Source: CAVWGP01 sp963754645 (GTDB lineage: Bacteria; Pseudomonadota; Alphaproteobacteria; Bin65). From it: a stretch of 64,000 nt of DNA. The notes under the pieces are model-generated. The model was not told the DNA's origin, searched no databases, and saw only the letters and a list, made by a program, of their open reading frames with translations. Positions 1-8,159 of this stretch are shown here, piece by piece. The position numbers were made by a program, and so were the translations under genes. Position 1 is the first letter of the stretch; each line of letters begins with the position of its first letter. The stretch lies in NCBI GenBank assembly GCA_963754645.1, contig CAVWGP010000011.1:434001-498000 (forward strand), read 5' to 3'.

Positions 1-2
1 AC

Positions 3-794
3 GCCGGCAATTGGCCGCTGATCGCGCCCTCCTCCGTCAAGCACTACGACGCCATGCAAACGCCGCGCGCAATGACCCGCGCCGACATGGACCTGGTGCG
101 CGGCCAGTTCGTCGCCGCCACGCGCATGGCGCACGAAGCCGGTGCCGATCTCGTCGAGCTGCATATGGCGCATGGTTATCTGCTGTCGAGCTTCATCACG
201 CCGGTCGCCAACCGGCGGGCTGACGAGTATGGCGGCTCGCTGGAAAATCGCCTGCGCTATCCGCTCGAAATTCTCGATGCCATGCGCGCCGCCTGGCCCA
301 AGCACAAGCCAATCTCGGTGCGCATCTCGGCGCATGACTGGGTCGGCGCGCGCGGCATCGGGCCCGACGACGCGGTCGAGATCGCGCGCGCCTTGAAGGC
401 GCATGGCTGCGACATCGTCGATGTCTCCGCCGGGCAAACCGCGCCCGACGCCGAGCCGGTCTATGGCCGCATGTTCCAAACGCCGTTTGCCGAGCAGGTG
501 CGCAACGAGGCCGACATCCCGACCATGGCGGTGGGCAACATCACCACTTGGGACCAGGTCAACACCATCGTCGCCGCCGGCCGCGCCGATCTCGTCTGCC
601 TCGGCCGGCCGCATTTGACCAACCCGCATTTCACCTTGCAGGCCGCCGCCTATTACGGCTTCGCGCCGCAGCCCTGGCCCAGGCAATATCTTTCGGGCCG
701 CGACCAGGCGCTGCGCCTGGCGCCGCGCGACCGCGCCGAGATCGCCGATCTGCGCAAGGCCGCCAAGGCACCGAGCCACCGGCCGAAGTCCTAA
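3..794 (+). CDS. Salicylyl-CoA 5-hydroxylase-type protein, C-terminal flavin reductase domain (5' partial)
   Basis: The reading frame is open from the window edge, so the N-terminus is missing. The visible 263 residues are an Old Yellow Enzyme-type FMN barrel: the HMAHGYLLSSFI and YGGSLENRLRYPLE segments, then VRISAHDW, VYGRMFQTPFA and CLGRPHL. This exact series is typical of the second half of the bifunctional salicylyl-CoA 5-hydroxylase/oxidoreductase and of the related 2-aminobenzoyl-CoA monooxygenase/reductase. In those proteins an FAD monooxygenase domain precedes this barrel. The next gene is an aromatic acyl-CoA ligase, which fits a pathway acting on an aromatic acid as its CoA thioester. 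The choice between salicylate and 2-aminobenzoate cannot be made without the missing half. A stand-alone NADH:flavin oxidoreductase is less likely. Confidence 0.8.
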   Translation, partial: AGNWPLIAPSSVKHYDAMQTPRAMTRADMDLVRGQFVAATRMAHEAGADLVELHMAHGYLLSSFITPVANRRADEYGGSLENRLRYPLEILDAMRAAWPKHKPISVRISAHDWVGARGIGPDDAVEIARALKAHGCDIVDVSAGQTAPDAEPVYGRMFQTPFAEQVRNEADIPTMAVGNITTWDQVNTIVAAGRADLVCLGRPHLTNPHFTLQAAAYYGFAPQPWPRQYLSGRDQALRLAPRDRAEIADLRKAAKAPSHRPKS

Positions 795-808
795 ACCGGG
801 AAGTATCG

Positions 809-908
809 ACCACAGAGGCACGGAGGCACAGAGAAGCCACGGAGAAGGTCTGAGCTCACAAGTTCCGCCAATCTCCGTGCCTTCTCTGTGCCTCCGTGCC
901 TCTGTGGT
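809..908. repeat. Long inverted repeat (37-bp arms) in intergenic space
   Basis: Arms at 809-845 and 872-908 are reverse complements with one mismatch, separated by 26 bases. Each arm consists of CACAGAGG-like short motifs. The element lies just after the stop of the flavin oxidoreductase and about 110 bases before the ligase gene. It can form a very stable hairpin and may end or attenuate transcription. It resembles the CACAGAGGCACAGAGG intergenic repeats found in many environmental bacteria. Function is unknown. Confidence 0.85.
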
Positions 909-1020
909 TAAACTTAACTTTGGGCGCGTCGCCCGATTCTTGGAAAAATTCCGGAAGGGGCGCTTGCGCATCGCCCCGCGCTAGGCAAACTCTATCGTCG
1001 AGCAGAGGGGGAAGATCGGC

Positions 1021-2622
1021 ATGACTGCTTCGGCGCGGCGGCCCGGCCTTAAGGGCAACGTGGTCGATTATCTGTTCGAGATCGCCTTGCGGCCGGAGAA
1101 CGAGCACCGGCCGTTTCTCGTCATCGACGACGGCGCCGTGTCCTACTCGTTCCGCCAAGTTTACGAGCGCGCCTGCCAGGCCGGGCACTATCTGAGATCG
1201 CTCGGCTTGCAGCCCGGCGACCGCATGATGATGAGCGTCATGGATGGGCGCGATTTCGTTGCGCTGTTCTTGGGCGCGATGAAGGTCGGCGTCGTGCCGC
1301 TGCCGCTCAACACCTATTTGAAGCCGCGCGACTATCTCTACTACCTCAACGACAGCGCGGCGAAGGCGGCGTTCATCGATGCCAGCCTCGTCAAAACCGT
1401 CGATGAAATCCGGCCGCGGACCGAGTTCGTGCGCCATTTCGGCGTGCTGGGCGCCGGCGCTGGCGCCGCCGCGCCGGGGTACGTGCCGTTCGAGCCCGCG
1501 GCGGACCTGCAGCCGGCTTCGCTCGAAACGCTGCCGCGCCAGCCCGGCGACGTTGCGTTCTGGCTCTATAGTTCGGGCAGCACCGGCGATCCCAAGGGCG
1601 TCGTGCACACCCACGAGCATTTGTATTGGGCCACCGAGCTCGGCGGCCTGGGCGGGCTCGGCATCACGCGCGACGACGTGGTTTCCTGCCCGCCCAAGAT
1701 GTTCTTCGCCTTCGGCCTCGGCGGCCAAGTCTATTTCACGTTGCGCGCCGCGGCGGCGACCCTGGTCAGCGCCGCGCCGATCACGCCCAAGCGCGTGTGG
1801 AACGAATGGCTCAAGCACGAGCCGACCCTGGTCATGGCCGTGCCCACGCTGTTCGCCGGCATGTTGCAACTCGCCGAGAAGGAGATCGGTCTCGAGCGCG
1901 CGCGCCATGCCTGCCGGCGCATCCGGCTGGCGCTCTCCGCCGGCGAGTTGCTGCCGCCGGCACTGATGGAGCGCTGGAAGTCCACGATCGGCCTCGAATT
2001 GCTCGACGGCGTCGGCACCACCGAGATGACGCATCTCTTCATTCTCAACCGGCCCGGCCGCGCCGTGCCGAAAAGCTGCGGCCGCATCGTCGACGGCTAC
2101 CGCTACGAAATCCTCGACGACGACGGCAACAAGGTGAAGCGCGGCGACACCGGCAATCTTCACGTCTACGGACCGTCCGCCGCCACGATGTATTGGAACA
2201 AGCCGGAGAAGACCAAGCAGGTGATGGGCCGCGGCGGCGTGCTCACCGGCGACAAGGTCTACGAAGACGAGCATGGCAATCTGTTCATGGTCGGCCGCTC
2301 CGACGACATGCTGCGGGTCGGCGCGATCTGGGTTTCGCCCGCCGAGGTCGAGGGCGCGGTCGCCGCGCACGACGCGGTGGCGGAATGCGCCGTGGTCGGC
2401 CTCGCCGATGCCGAGGGCTTGATCAAGCCCAAGGCCTTCGTCATCTTGCGCGATCCCGCCCGGCACCCCGACAAGGCCGCGCTCGAAGCCGCGCTCAAGG
2501 AGCACGTCCGCAAGCTCCTGCCCGGCGCCAAGGTGCCGCGCTGGATCGAGTTCGTCGCCGAGCTGCCCAAAACGGCGACCGGCAAGATTCAACGGTTTCG
2601 CTTGCGCCAGGAGACAACATGA
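1021..2622 (+). CDS. Benzoate-CoA ligase family protein (aromatic acid:CoA ligase)
   Basis: A 533-residue AMP-forming acyl-CoA synthetase that should activate an aromatic acid to its CoA thioester with ATP. The nucleotide-binding signature YSSGSTGDPKGVVHTH is at about residues 183-198. VGTTEMTH follows in the middle, and LTGDKVYEDEHGNLFMVGR marks the hinge region. The C-terminal PKTATGKIQRFRLR carries the conserved catalytic, acetylatable lysine. The N-terminal NVVDYLFEIALRPE is typical of the benzoate/4-hydroxybenzoate/2-aminobenzoate ligase group. It sits directly after the salicylyl-CoA-hydroxylase-type gene, so salicylate or 2-aminobenzoate is the most likely substrate (inference). Its stop overlaps the start of the next gene in an ATGA. 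Confidence 0.88.
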   Translation: MTASARRPGLKGNVVDYLFEIALRPENEHRPFLVIDDGAVSYSFRQVYERACQAGHYLRSLGLQPGDRMMMSVMDGRDFVALFLGAMKVGVVPLPLNTYLKPRDYLYYLNDSAAKAAFIDASLVKTVDEIRPRTEFVRHFGVLGAGAGAAAPGYVPFEPAADLQPASLETLPRQPGDVAFWLYSSGSTGDPKGVVHTHEHLYWATELGGLGGLGITRDDVVSCPPKMFFAFGLGGQVYFTLRAAAATLVSAAPITPKRVWNEWLKHEPTLVMAVPTLFAGMLQLAEKEIGLERARHACRRIRLALSAGELLPPALMERWKSTIGLELLDGVGTTEMTHLFILNRPGRAVPKSCGRIVDGYRYEILDDDGNKVKRGDTGNLHVYGPSAATMYWNKPEKTKQVMGRGGVLTGDKVYEDEHGNLFMVGRSDDMLRVGAIWVSPAEVEGAVAAHDAVAECAVVGLADAEGLIKPKAFVILRDPARHPDKAALEAALKEHVRKLLPGAKVPRWIEFVAELPKTATGKIQRFRLRQETT

Positions 2623-3056
2623 GCCGCCTCGCCATCGCGTTCCTCGCGGCGTTCTGCGCCTTTGCTGTTCCCGCCGCGCGCGCCGAGCTGCCGCCTTGGG
2701 TCTATCGCGATTTCCAGCAGCGCGCGGAGGAGTCGCTGACGATCCGCGTCGTCGCCGTCTCGGCGATGCGGCGCGGCGGCATTCACCCCGATGGCGTCTC
2801 GCGCACCATCGTCACCAAGGTCGAGGCCAAGGCGGTCGTCGAAACCGTGCGCCGCAGCGCTTCGTCGCTCAAGCGCGGCGAAACCATCGACATCGTCTAC
2901 GACCGGGTCGATCTGCCGCCCGGCATGGCCGGCGCGCGGCCGATCCCGGTTCTCAAGGCGGGCGACGTTTTGCCGGCCTATCTCAATCGGCTCCCGAACG
3001 GCGGCGCCTATACCGTCGCGGCGCAAGGCGCCAGCTTCGATCCGGAAATGAAGTAG
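2619..3056 (+). CDS. Small secreted protein of unknown function
   Basis: A 145-residue protein with a clear Sec signal peptide: MSRL, a hydrophobic stretch, then a likely cut after PAARA near residue 22. The start overlaps the ligase stop (ATGA), so it is translationally coupled to the aromatic-acid gene pair. The mature part is rich in beta-prone segments, such as VETVRRSASSLKRGETIDIVYDRVDLP, and has no cysteine. I do not recognise the family. The position suggests an envelope accessory to the aromatic-acid locus, but nothing in the sequence proves this. Confidence 0.75.
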   Translation: MSRLAIAFLAAFCAFAVPAARAELPPWVYRDFQQRAEESLTIRVVAVSAMRRGGIHPDGVSRTIVTKVEAKAVVETVRRSASSLKRGETIDIVYDRVDLPPGMAGARPIPVLKAGDVLPAYLNRLPNGGAYTVAAQGASFDPEMK

Positions 3057-3119
3057 CGAGCGTTCCGGGCGATCGATTCAGGGCGTTCTATCCTGCAATA
3101 GCGGTGCGTGCAGGCTGGA

Positions 3120-3139
3120 CCCCGGCCCGGTGGCCGGGG
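3120..3139. terminator. GC hairpin between convergent genes
   Basis: CCCCGGCC and GGCCGGGG arms (8 bp, perfect) surround a 4-base loop between the convergent stops at 3056 and 3156. No T-run follows on the plus strand. It may be a bidirectional terminator hairpin or a member of a palindromic repeat family. Confidence 0.5.
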
Positions 3140-3155
3140 TGACAGTCATTCGCCG

Positions 3156-3905
3156 CTACCGCCCGCCGGTCACGCGCAAGATGGCGCCGGTGACGTACGA
3201 CGAAGCGTCGGACAGCAAATACAAGATCGTGTCGGCGACTTCCTGGGCCGTGCCGATGCGGCCCAGCGGCGTCGTCGGCAGCAGGCGCGCGAGGCGGCCC
3301 GGATCGCCGGCCGCGAGATGGATTTCGGTGTCGATCAGGCCGGGCGCCACGGCGTTCACGCGGATCCCTTCCGGGCCGTATTCCTTCGCCAGCCCAATCG
3401 TCATCGCGTCGATCGCGGCTTTCGAGGCCGCATACCACACGAACTCGCCGGGCGCGCCCAGCGTGGCCGCCGCCGAAGACAGGCTGACGATGGCGCCGCC
3501 CGCGCCGCCGCGCTTTTTCGACATGCGCCGGATCGCTTCCTGCGCCACGATCATGGCGCCGGTGACGTTGAGATCGACGCAGTCGCGGATCGCGGCCGGC
3601 GGCATTTCGGTGAAGCGGCTGCTTTTGCCGGTGATCCCGGCATTGTTGACGAGATGCGTCAGGCGGCCGAGCCGCGTGTCGACTTCGGCGAAGACGCGGG
3701 CGATATCCGCCTCCTTCGCCATGTCGCCTTGCATGATTTCGGCGCGCGCGCCGGCGGCGCGGCACTCCTTGGCCACGGTTTCCGCCGCCGCCTTGTTGGC
3801 GAGATAATTGATCGCGACATCGTAGCCTTGCCGCGCCGCGAGGCGCGCGACCGCGGCGCCGATGCCGCGGCTGCCGCCGGTGACCAGCAGGATCGGACGC
3901 GCCAT
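3156..3905 (-). CDS. SDR family NAD(P)-dependent oxidoreductase
   Basis: A 249-residue classical short-chain dehydrogenase/reductase. The cofactor motif TGGSRGIG is at residues 9-16, NNAG at 87-90, catalytic Ser in the IVSLSS strand near 141-144, and Tyr158/Lys162 in YAASK. Asn-Tyr after the second beta strand (VAINYLANK) suggests NADPH rather than NADH. The substrate is unknown. The C-terminal ILRVTGGR is the usual SDR end. It begins 18 bases after the rho stop on the same strand and may be read with rho. Confidence 0.9.
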   Translation of the reverse strand: MARPILLVTGGSRGIGAAVARLAARQGYDVAINYLANKAAAETVAKECRAAGARAEIMQGDMAKEADIARVFAEVDTRLGRLTHLVNNAGITGKSSRFTEMPPAAIRDCVDLNVTGAMIVAQEAIRRMSKKRGGAGGAIVSLSSAAATLGAPGEFVWYAASKAAIDAMTIGLAKEYGPEGIRVNAVAPGLIDTEIHLAAGDPGRLARLLPTTPLGRIGTAQEVADTILYLLSDASSYVTGAILRVTGGR

Positions 3906-3923
3906 CGCGCCGCAGGCCCGCCG

Positions 3924-5249
3924 CTAGGTGTTCATCGAGTTGAAGAATTCGCCGTTGTTCTTGGTGTCCTTGATCTTGCTCATCAGGAACTCCATCGCAT
4001 CGACGACGCCCATCGGCATCAGGATGCGGCGCAGCACCCACATTTTCTGCAGCGTGCCCTGATCGACCAGGAGTTCTTCCTTGCGCGTGCCCGAGCGCGT
4101 GATGTCGATCGACGGCCAGGTGCGCTTGTCGGAGAGCTTGCGGTCGAGGATGATTTCCGAATTGCCCGTGCCCTTGAACTCTTCGAAGATCACTTCGTCC
4201 ATGCGGCTGCCGGTGTCGATCAGCGCCGTGGCGATGATCGAGAGCGAGCCGCCGTGCTCGATGTTGCGCGCCGCGCCGAAAAAGCGTTTCGGGCGCTGCA
4301 GCGCGTTGGCATCGACGCCGCCGGTCAAGACCTTGCCCGAGGACGGCACCACGGTGTTGTACGCCCGCGCGAGACGCGTGATCGAATCGAGCAAGATGAC
4401 GACGTCGCGCTTGTGCTCGACGAGGCGCTTGGCCTTTTCGATTACCATTTCGGCGACCTGGACATGGCGCGAGGCCGGCTCGTCGAAGGTCGAGGCGATG
4501 ACCTCGCCCTTCACCGTGCGCTCCATGTCGGTGACTTCCTCGGGCCGCTCGTCGATCAGCAGCACGATCAGGAAAGCGTCGGGATGATTCTTGGCGATGG
4601 AGTGCGCCATGTTCTGCAGCATCACGGTCTTGCCGGTGCGCGGCGGCGCCACGATGAGCGCGCGCTGGCCCATGCCGATCGGCGTAATGATGTCGATGAC
4701 GCGCCCGGTCTTGTCGCGCAGCGACGGATCGTCGAGCTCCATCTTGAACTTCTTGTCGGGATAGAGCGGCGTGAGATTGTCGAAATTGATCCGGTGGCGG
4801 ACGTCCTCAGGATCGCTGAAATTGATCTGGTTGACCTTGAGCAGGGCGAAATAGCGTTCGCCGTCCTTGGGCGCGCGGATCTGGCCCTGCACCGTGTCGC
4901 CGGAGCGCAGGCCGAAGCGCTTCACCTGGTTGGGCGAAACGTAGATGTCGTCGGGCCCGGCGAGATAGTTGGCCTCGGGCGAGCGCAGGAAGCCGAAGCC
5001 GTCGGGCAGCACCTCGATGGTGCCTTGGCCGGTGATCGGCACGTCCTTGACCGCGAGCTGCTTCAGGATCGCGAACATCATGTCCTGCTTGCGCAGCATG
5101 CTCGCGTTTTCGATCTGCAGCTCCTCGGCGAAGGCGAGCAGGTCGGCCGGCGACTTGGCCTTGAGATCCTGGAGGTCGAGCTGCTTCTCCGGCGCGGCGG
5201 GAGCCGTGGCGACGGGAGCGGCGGGTGTCGGTGCGGTGATTGTTGTCAT
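3924..5249 (-). CDS. rho: Transcription termination factor Rho
   Basis: A 441-residue RNA-dependent hexameric ATPase that ends untranslated transcripts. The order is an N-terminal Rho domain (DLQDLKAKSPADLLAFAEEL), a cold-shock-like RNA-binding domain (GTIEVLPDGFGFLRSPEANY, about 76-95), then the ATPase core. The core has Walker A PPRTGKT at about 202-208, Walker B VVILLDSITRLARAYN, and the Q-loop/R-loop region with GTGNSEI near the end. A short Pro/Ala-rich extension, MTTITAPTPAAPVATAPAAP, precedes the first domain. Rho next to hem genes is normal alphaproteobacterial order. Confidence 0.98.
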   Translation of the reverse strand: MTTITAPTPAAPVATAPAAPEKQLDLQDLKAKSPADLLAFAEELQIENASMLRKQDMMFAILKQLAVKDVPITGQGTIEVLPDGFGFLRSPEANYLAGPDDIYVSPNQVKRFGLRSGDTVQGQIRAPKDGERYFALLKVNQINFSDPEDVRHRINFDNLTPLYPDKKFKMELDDPSLRDKTGRVIDIITPIGMGQRALIVAPPRTGKTVMLQNMAHSIAKNHPDAFLIVLLIDERPEEVTDMERTVKGEVIASTFDEPASRHVQVAEMVIEKAKRLVEHKRDVVILLDSITRLARAYNTVVPSSGKVLTGGVDANALQRPKRFFGAARNIEHGGSLSIIATALIDTGSRMDEVIFEEFKGTGNSEIILDRKLSDKRTWPSIDITRSGTRKEELLVDQGTLQKMWVLRRILMPMGVVDAMEFLMSKIKDTKNNGEFFNSMNT

Positions 5250-5565
5250 GGGCTTTGCGTTGTTTGAACTATGAATAAAAGGATGGGACAGTCGGGGGGA
5301 GTTTGGCGCGAACCCGATCCGCGCATGGCCTCGTTGCGTGAGGCGAAAGGCGGCGCGGATGGCTTTGGTCAGAGGATGGCGCCGCTGCGGGATTCGGCAA
5401 GAAGCGTCCCGGCTCGCGGCCTTTCAGGAAAATCGCTCCGGCAGCGGGCGAATGAGCCCGTCGACCGCCGATGCGATTTCCTTCTTAGCAAAACTAAGCG
5501 CCGAAGGCAAAGGTTACAAGAGGCCTGGAATGCGGCCTTAACGTTCCAGTCATAATTCGGGCACT
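5250..5565 (-). promoter_or_regulatory. rho: Leader and promoter region upstream of rho
   Basis: This 316-base gap separates the aminotransferase stop from the rho start on the same strand. It contains no credible gene. On the minus strand a CTTAG-TTTTG-CTAAG stem-loop (about 5480-5495) lies in its distal half. rho genes often have long autoregulated leaders, which is a plausible role here. I cannot point to a defined promoter. Confidence 0.4.
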
Positions 5566-6669
5566 CTAGCCGTCCAGCACTTGGGCCAAAGCCTCGGCGA
5601 AGGCGTCGTTGTCCTCGGCCAGGCCGATGGTCACGCGGATGTAGTTCTCATAGCCCGGCGCCTTGATCTCGCTCACCAATATGCCGCGGTCGCGCAGCTC
5701 GGCCGCCGCCTTCTTGCCCTCGATCGGCAGGGCGATGGCGAGGAAATTGGCGTCGCTCGGCAGGCAGGCGAGTTTCATTGCCGCAAGCCGGGACGCGAGG
5801 CGCTCGCGCTCCGCGATGCAGGCCTTGACCCGCGCCCACATGTAGTCCTGGTCTTCGTAGGCCGCCGTCGCGGCGGCGAGGGAGAGGATATTGAGATTGA
5901 AGGTCGTGCGCACCCGGTGGAAGGCGTCGGCCACGGCGGGCGAGCTGGCAAATCCATAGCCGACGCGGGCGCCGGCCAGGCCGAAGGCCTTCGAGAAGGT
6001 GCGCAGGATGAACCACGGCCGTTCGATCGCGCGCAGCACGGCAAGGGCATCGGTGCCGCCGGCGGCGCGGGTGAACTCGCCATAGGCCTCGTCCACCGCG
6101 AGCACGGCGGTTTTCGGCGCGGCCGTGGCGAGCTGGCGCAGCTCATCGGCCGTGCTCGCCGCCCCGGTCGGGTTGTTGGGTGTCGCGATCCACAACAGGC
6201 GGGTCTCGCCATCGACCGCGGCGAGCAAGCCGGCGATATCGTTGCCGCCGTCCTTGCGCACCGGCACGGATTTCACCGTACCGCCGCACACCCGCACGTA
6301 GGCGCCGATGCGCGGAAAGGTCGGCGTCGTGACCACGCCGTTGCGGCCCGGTTCGATGAACGCCGTGGATGCAAGCGAGATCAACTCGCCGCTGCCATTG
6401 CCGACGAATATCCGTTCCGGCGGCAGGCCGCTGCCGCGCGCGATCGCCGCGGTGAGCTTGCCGCCATAGGAATCGCCGTAGCAATTCAGGCCGCCCATGG
6501 CGCGCAAAACCGCCTCGCCGACGCGCGGCGAGGGCGGCCAGGCGCCTTCGTTGAAATGCATGCGCCGGAGCGGCGCGTTGCGGCCCGGCGGTGCCGGCGC
6601 CGGCCGCGGCGGCGGCGCGATGGCGGCTAGCGAGGGACGCAGTGGGATTTCGGTTTGGTCTTGCGCCAT
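5566..6669 (-). CDS. HisC-like PLP-dependent aminotransferase (class I/II)
   Basis: A 367-residue fold-type I aminotransferase of the histidinol-phosphate aminotransferase/CobD group. Visible landmarks are the substrate-entry motif NEGAWPPSP, VGNGSGELI for phosphate binding, TPNNPTGA, VDEAYGEF, and the Schiff-base lysine K227 in RTFSKAFGLAGARVGYG. The C-terminus ends with the arginine segment YENYIRVTIG that holds the substrate carboxylate. A Pro/Ala-rich N-terminal tail of about 30 residues is unusual. It lies 10 bases after the hemJ stop, so it is probably in the hemE-hemH-hemJ transcript. The actual substrate may be histidinol-phosphate or an aromatic amino acid. The distant his operon here lacks hisC, so this gene could fill that role. 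Confidence 0.85.
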   Translation of the reverse strand: MAQDQTEIPLRPSLAAIAPPPRPAPAPPGRNAPLRRMHFNEGAWPPSPRVGEAVLRAMGGLNCYGDSYGGKLTAAIARGSGLPPERIFVGNGSGELISLASTAFIEPGRNGVVTTPTFPRIGAYVRVCGGTVKSVPVRKDGGNDIAGLLAAVDGETRLLWIATPNNPTGAASTADELRQLATAAPKTAVLAVDEAYGEFTRAAGGTDALAVLRAIERPWFILRTFSKAFGLAGARVGYGFASSPAVADAFHRVRTTFNLNILSLAAATAAYEDQDYMWARVKACIAERERLASRLAAMKLACLPSDANFLAIALPIEGKKAAAELRDRGILVSEIKAPGYENYIRVTIGLAEDNDAFAEALAQVLDG

Positions 6670-6679
6670 GGCTCGATTT

Positions 6680-7121
6680 TCAAAACGGTTTCACGATCAC
6701 GAGAATGACGATGCCGATCATGCACAGCGTCACGGCCTCGTTGACGATTTTGTAAAAGCGCGCCGGCCGCCGGTTTTCGCCGCGCGCGAAGCGCTTGCGC
6801 CACAGCGCGAACAAGTGATGCAGCGACGGTCAAGACCACGATCAGCGTCAGCTTGGCGTGCAGCCAGCCTTGGCTCTTGTAGGCGGTCCACAAATAATAC
6901 AGAAGCACGCCGCCGAAAACGTAGCTCGCGATCATCGCCGGATTCATGATCGCGCGCAAAAGCCGGCGTTCCATGATCTGGAATTTGGCGTCGATGTCCG
7001 AGCCCGGCGCCGCGTCCGCGTGATAGGCGAAGAGCCGCGGCAGATAGAGCATCGCGGCCATCCACGCCATCACGCCGATGAGATGCAGCGCCTTCAGCCA
7101 ATTGAGCAGCGTTTGGTCCAT
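6680..7121 (-). CDS. hemJ: HemJ, protoporphyrinogen IX oxidase (frameshifted)
   Basis: A small four-helix membrane protein of the oxygen-independent protoporphyrinogen oxidase family, acting before ferrochelatase. It starts MDQTLLNWLKALHLIGVMAW and runs to LTLIVVLTV. There the frame is broken by one extra base near 6824. The adjacent frame continues LHHLFALWRKRFARGENRRP, then ARFYKIVNE and IVILVIVKPF, the usual HemJ end, with a stop at 6680-6682. Removing the extra base gives 146 residues, the normal family length. Position between hemH and the aminotransferase is canonical. Because haem synthesis is essential and both halves are undamaged, the shift is more likely a sequence error than a dead gene. 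Confidence 0.88.
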
Positions 7122-7124
7122 CGC

Positions 7125-8159
7125 TCAGCCCGCCATCGCGCAACGCCCATGTTCCGCCGGGCAGATGCGCTTGCCGCCCGCGCTACACGTGGCGCCGCCG
7201 AACCCCGCCGCCTGCGCCGCCAGCGCGGCGAGGCCGGCGATAAAGGCCGGGTGCGCGCCCACCGTCGGCACCCGCACGTAATCCGGCACGCCGCAGGTTT
7301 CGGCGAGCTTGCGATATTCGATGTCGAGCTCGACCAGGGTCTCCGAATGCTCGGAGACGAAGGCGATCGGCACGACCATCAACGGTACCCGCTCGCGCCC
7401 CGCGCGCTTGATCTCGTCCTCGGTCGAAGGTCCGATCCACGCCAGCGGTCCGACCCGGCTTTGATAGCAAACCACCCAATCGCCGATGGTGCCGTCCATC
7501 GCCCGCGCCACGGCCGCCGCGGTCCGTTGCACCTGCCACGAATAAGGATCGCCGCGCGCGACGATTTTTTTCGGCAAGCCGTGCGCCGAAAACAAAACCC
7601 GCCAAGGCCGATCGGGCGCCGCCACCAGCGCGCGGCGCAGCAAATCCTCGATTGCGGCGGCGAAACCGGCATGATCCGGATAACAGCACAGCGTCCCCGC
7701 CGCCTCGCCGAGCCCGGCGGCGCGCGCGGCTTTGCGCCAGGCGCCGATCGAAGACGCCGTCGTCGTCGTCGAGAATTGCGGATAGAGCGGCAGCAGCACG
7801 GTCTTGCTCGGCGCCATGGCGCGCACCGCCGCAACCGTTTCGTCGATGAAGGGATGCCAATAGCGCATCGCGACGAACACGCGCCACGCCTCGTTCGGAT
7901 GCTGGCGGGCGAGTTCGGCTTCGAGCGCGCGCGCCTGGGCTTCGGTATTGGCCAGGATCGGCGAACCGCCGCCGATTTTGCCGTAGATTTCGCGCGCCAC
8001 GGGCGCGCGGCGCGATGAAATGAACTTTGCCAGCAGCCAGCGAATGCCCGGCGGCGCGCCGATAATCGCCGAATCGTTGAACAAATTGAACAGGAACGGC
8101 GCCACAGCTTCCAGCCGGTCGGGTCCGCCGAGATTGAACAGAACGACGGCGACGCTCAT
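7125..8159 (-). CDS. hemH: Ferrochelatase
   Basis: A 344-residue enzyme inserting Fe2+ into protoporphyrin IX, the last haem step. Start MSVAVVLFNLGGPDRLEAV is typical and overlaps the hemE stop in an ATGA. Key segments are FNDSAIIGAP, LPLYPQFSTTTTASS, the metal-site histidine in VLFSAHGLPKKIV, CYQSRVGPLAWIGPST, and VPIAFVSEHSETLVELD. The C-terminal tail holds three cysteines (CSAGGKRICPAEHGRC) plus AETCG further in. Some bacterial and animal ferrochelatases bind a [2Fe-2S] cluster through such cysteines, so a cluster is possible but not shown. Confidence 0.96.
   Translation of the reverse strand: MSVAVVLFNLGGPDRLEAVAPFLFNLFNDSAIIGAPPGIRWLLAKFISSRRAPVAREIYGKIGGGSPILANTEAQARALEAELARQHPNEAWRVFVAMRYWHPFIDETVAAVRAMAPSKTVLLPLYPQFSTTTTASSIGAWRKAARAAGLGEAAGTLCCYPDHAGFAAAIEDLLRRALVAAPDRPWRVLFSAHGLPKKIVARGDPYSWQVQRTAAAVARAMDGTIGDWVVCYQSRVGPLAWIGPSTEDEIKRAGRERVPLMVVPIAFVSEHSETLVELDIEYRKLAETCGVPDYVRVPTVGAHPAFIAGLAALAAQAAGFGGATCSAGGKRICPAEHGRCAMAG

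Noticed and set aside
856..2592. A 578-codon open frame on the minus strand opposite the CoA ligase
   Set aside because: Its His/Asp/Arg-rich translation and full overlap with a clear enzyme gene mark it as a high-G+C antisense artefact.
3108..5267. A 719-codon plus-strand frame opposite the SDR and rho genes
   Set aside because: It spans two proven genes and has the Arg/His/Asp-rich make-up of antisense frames; no domain is visible.
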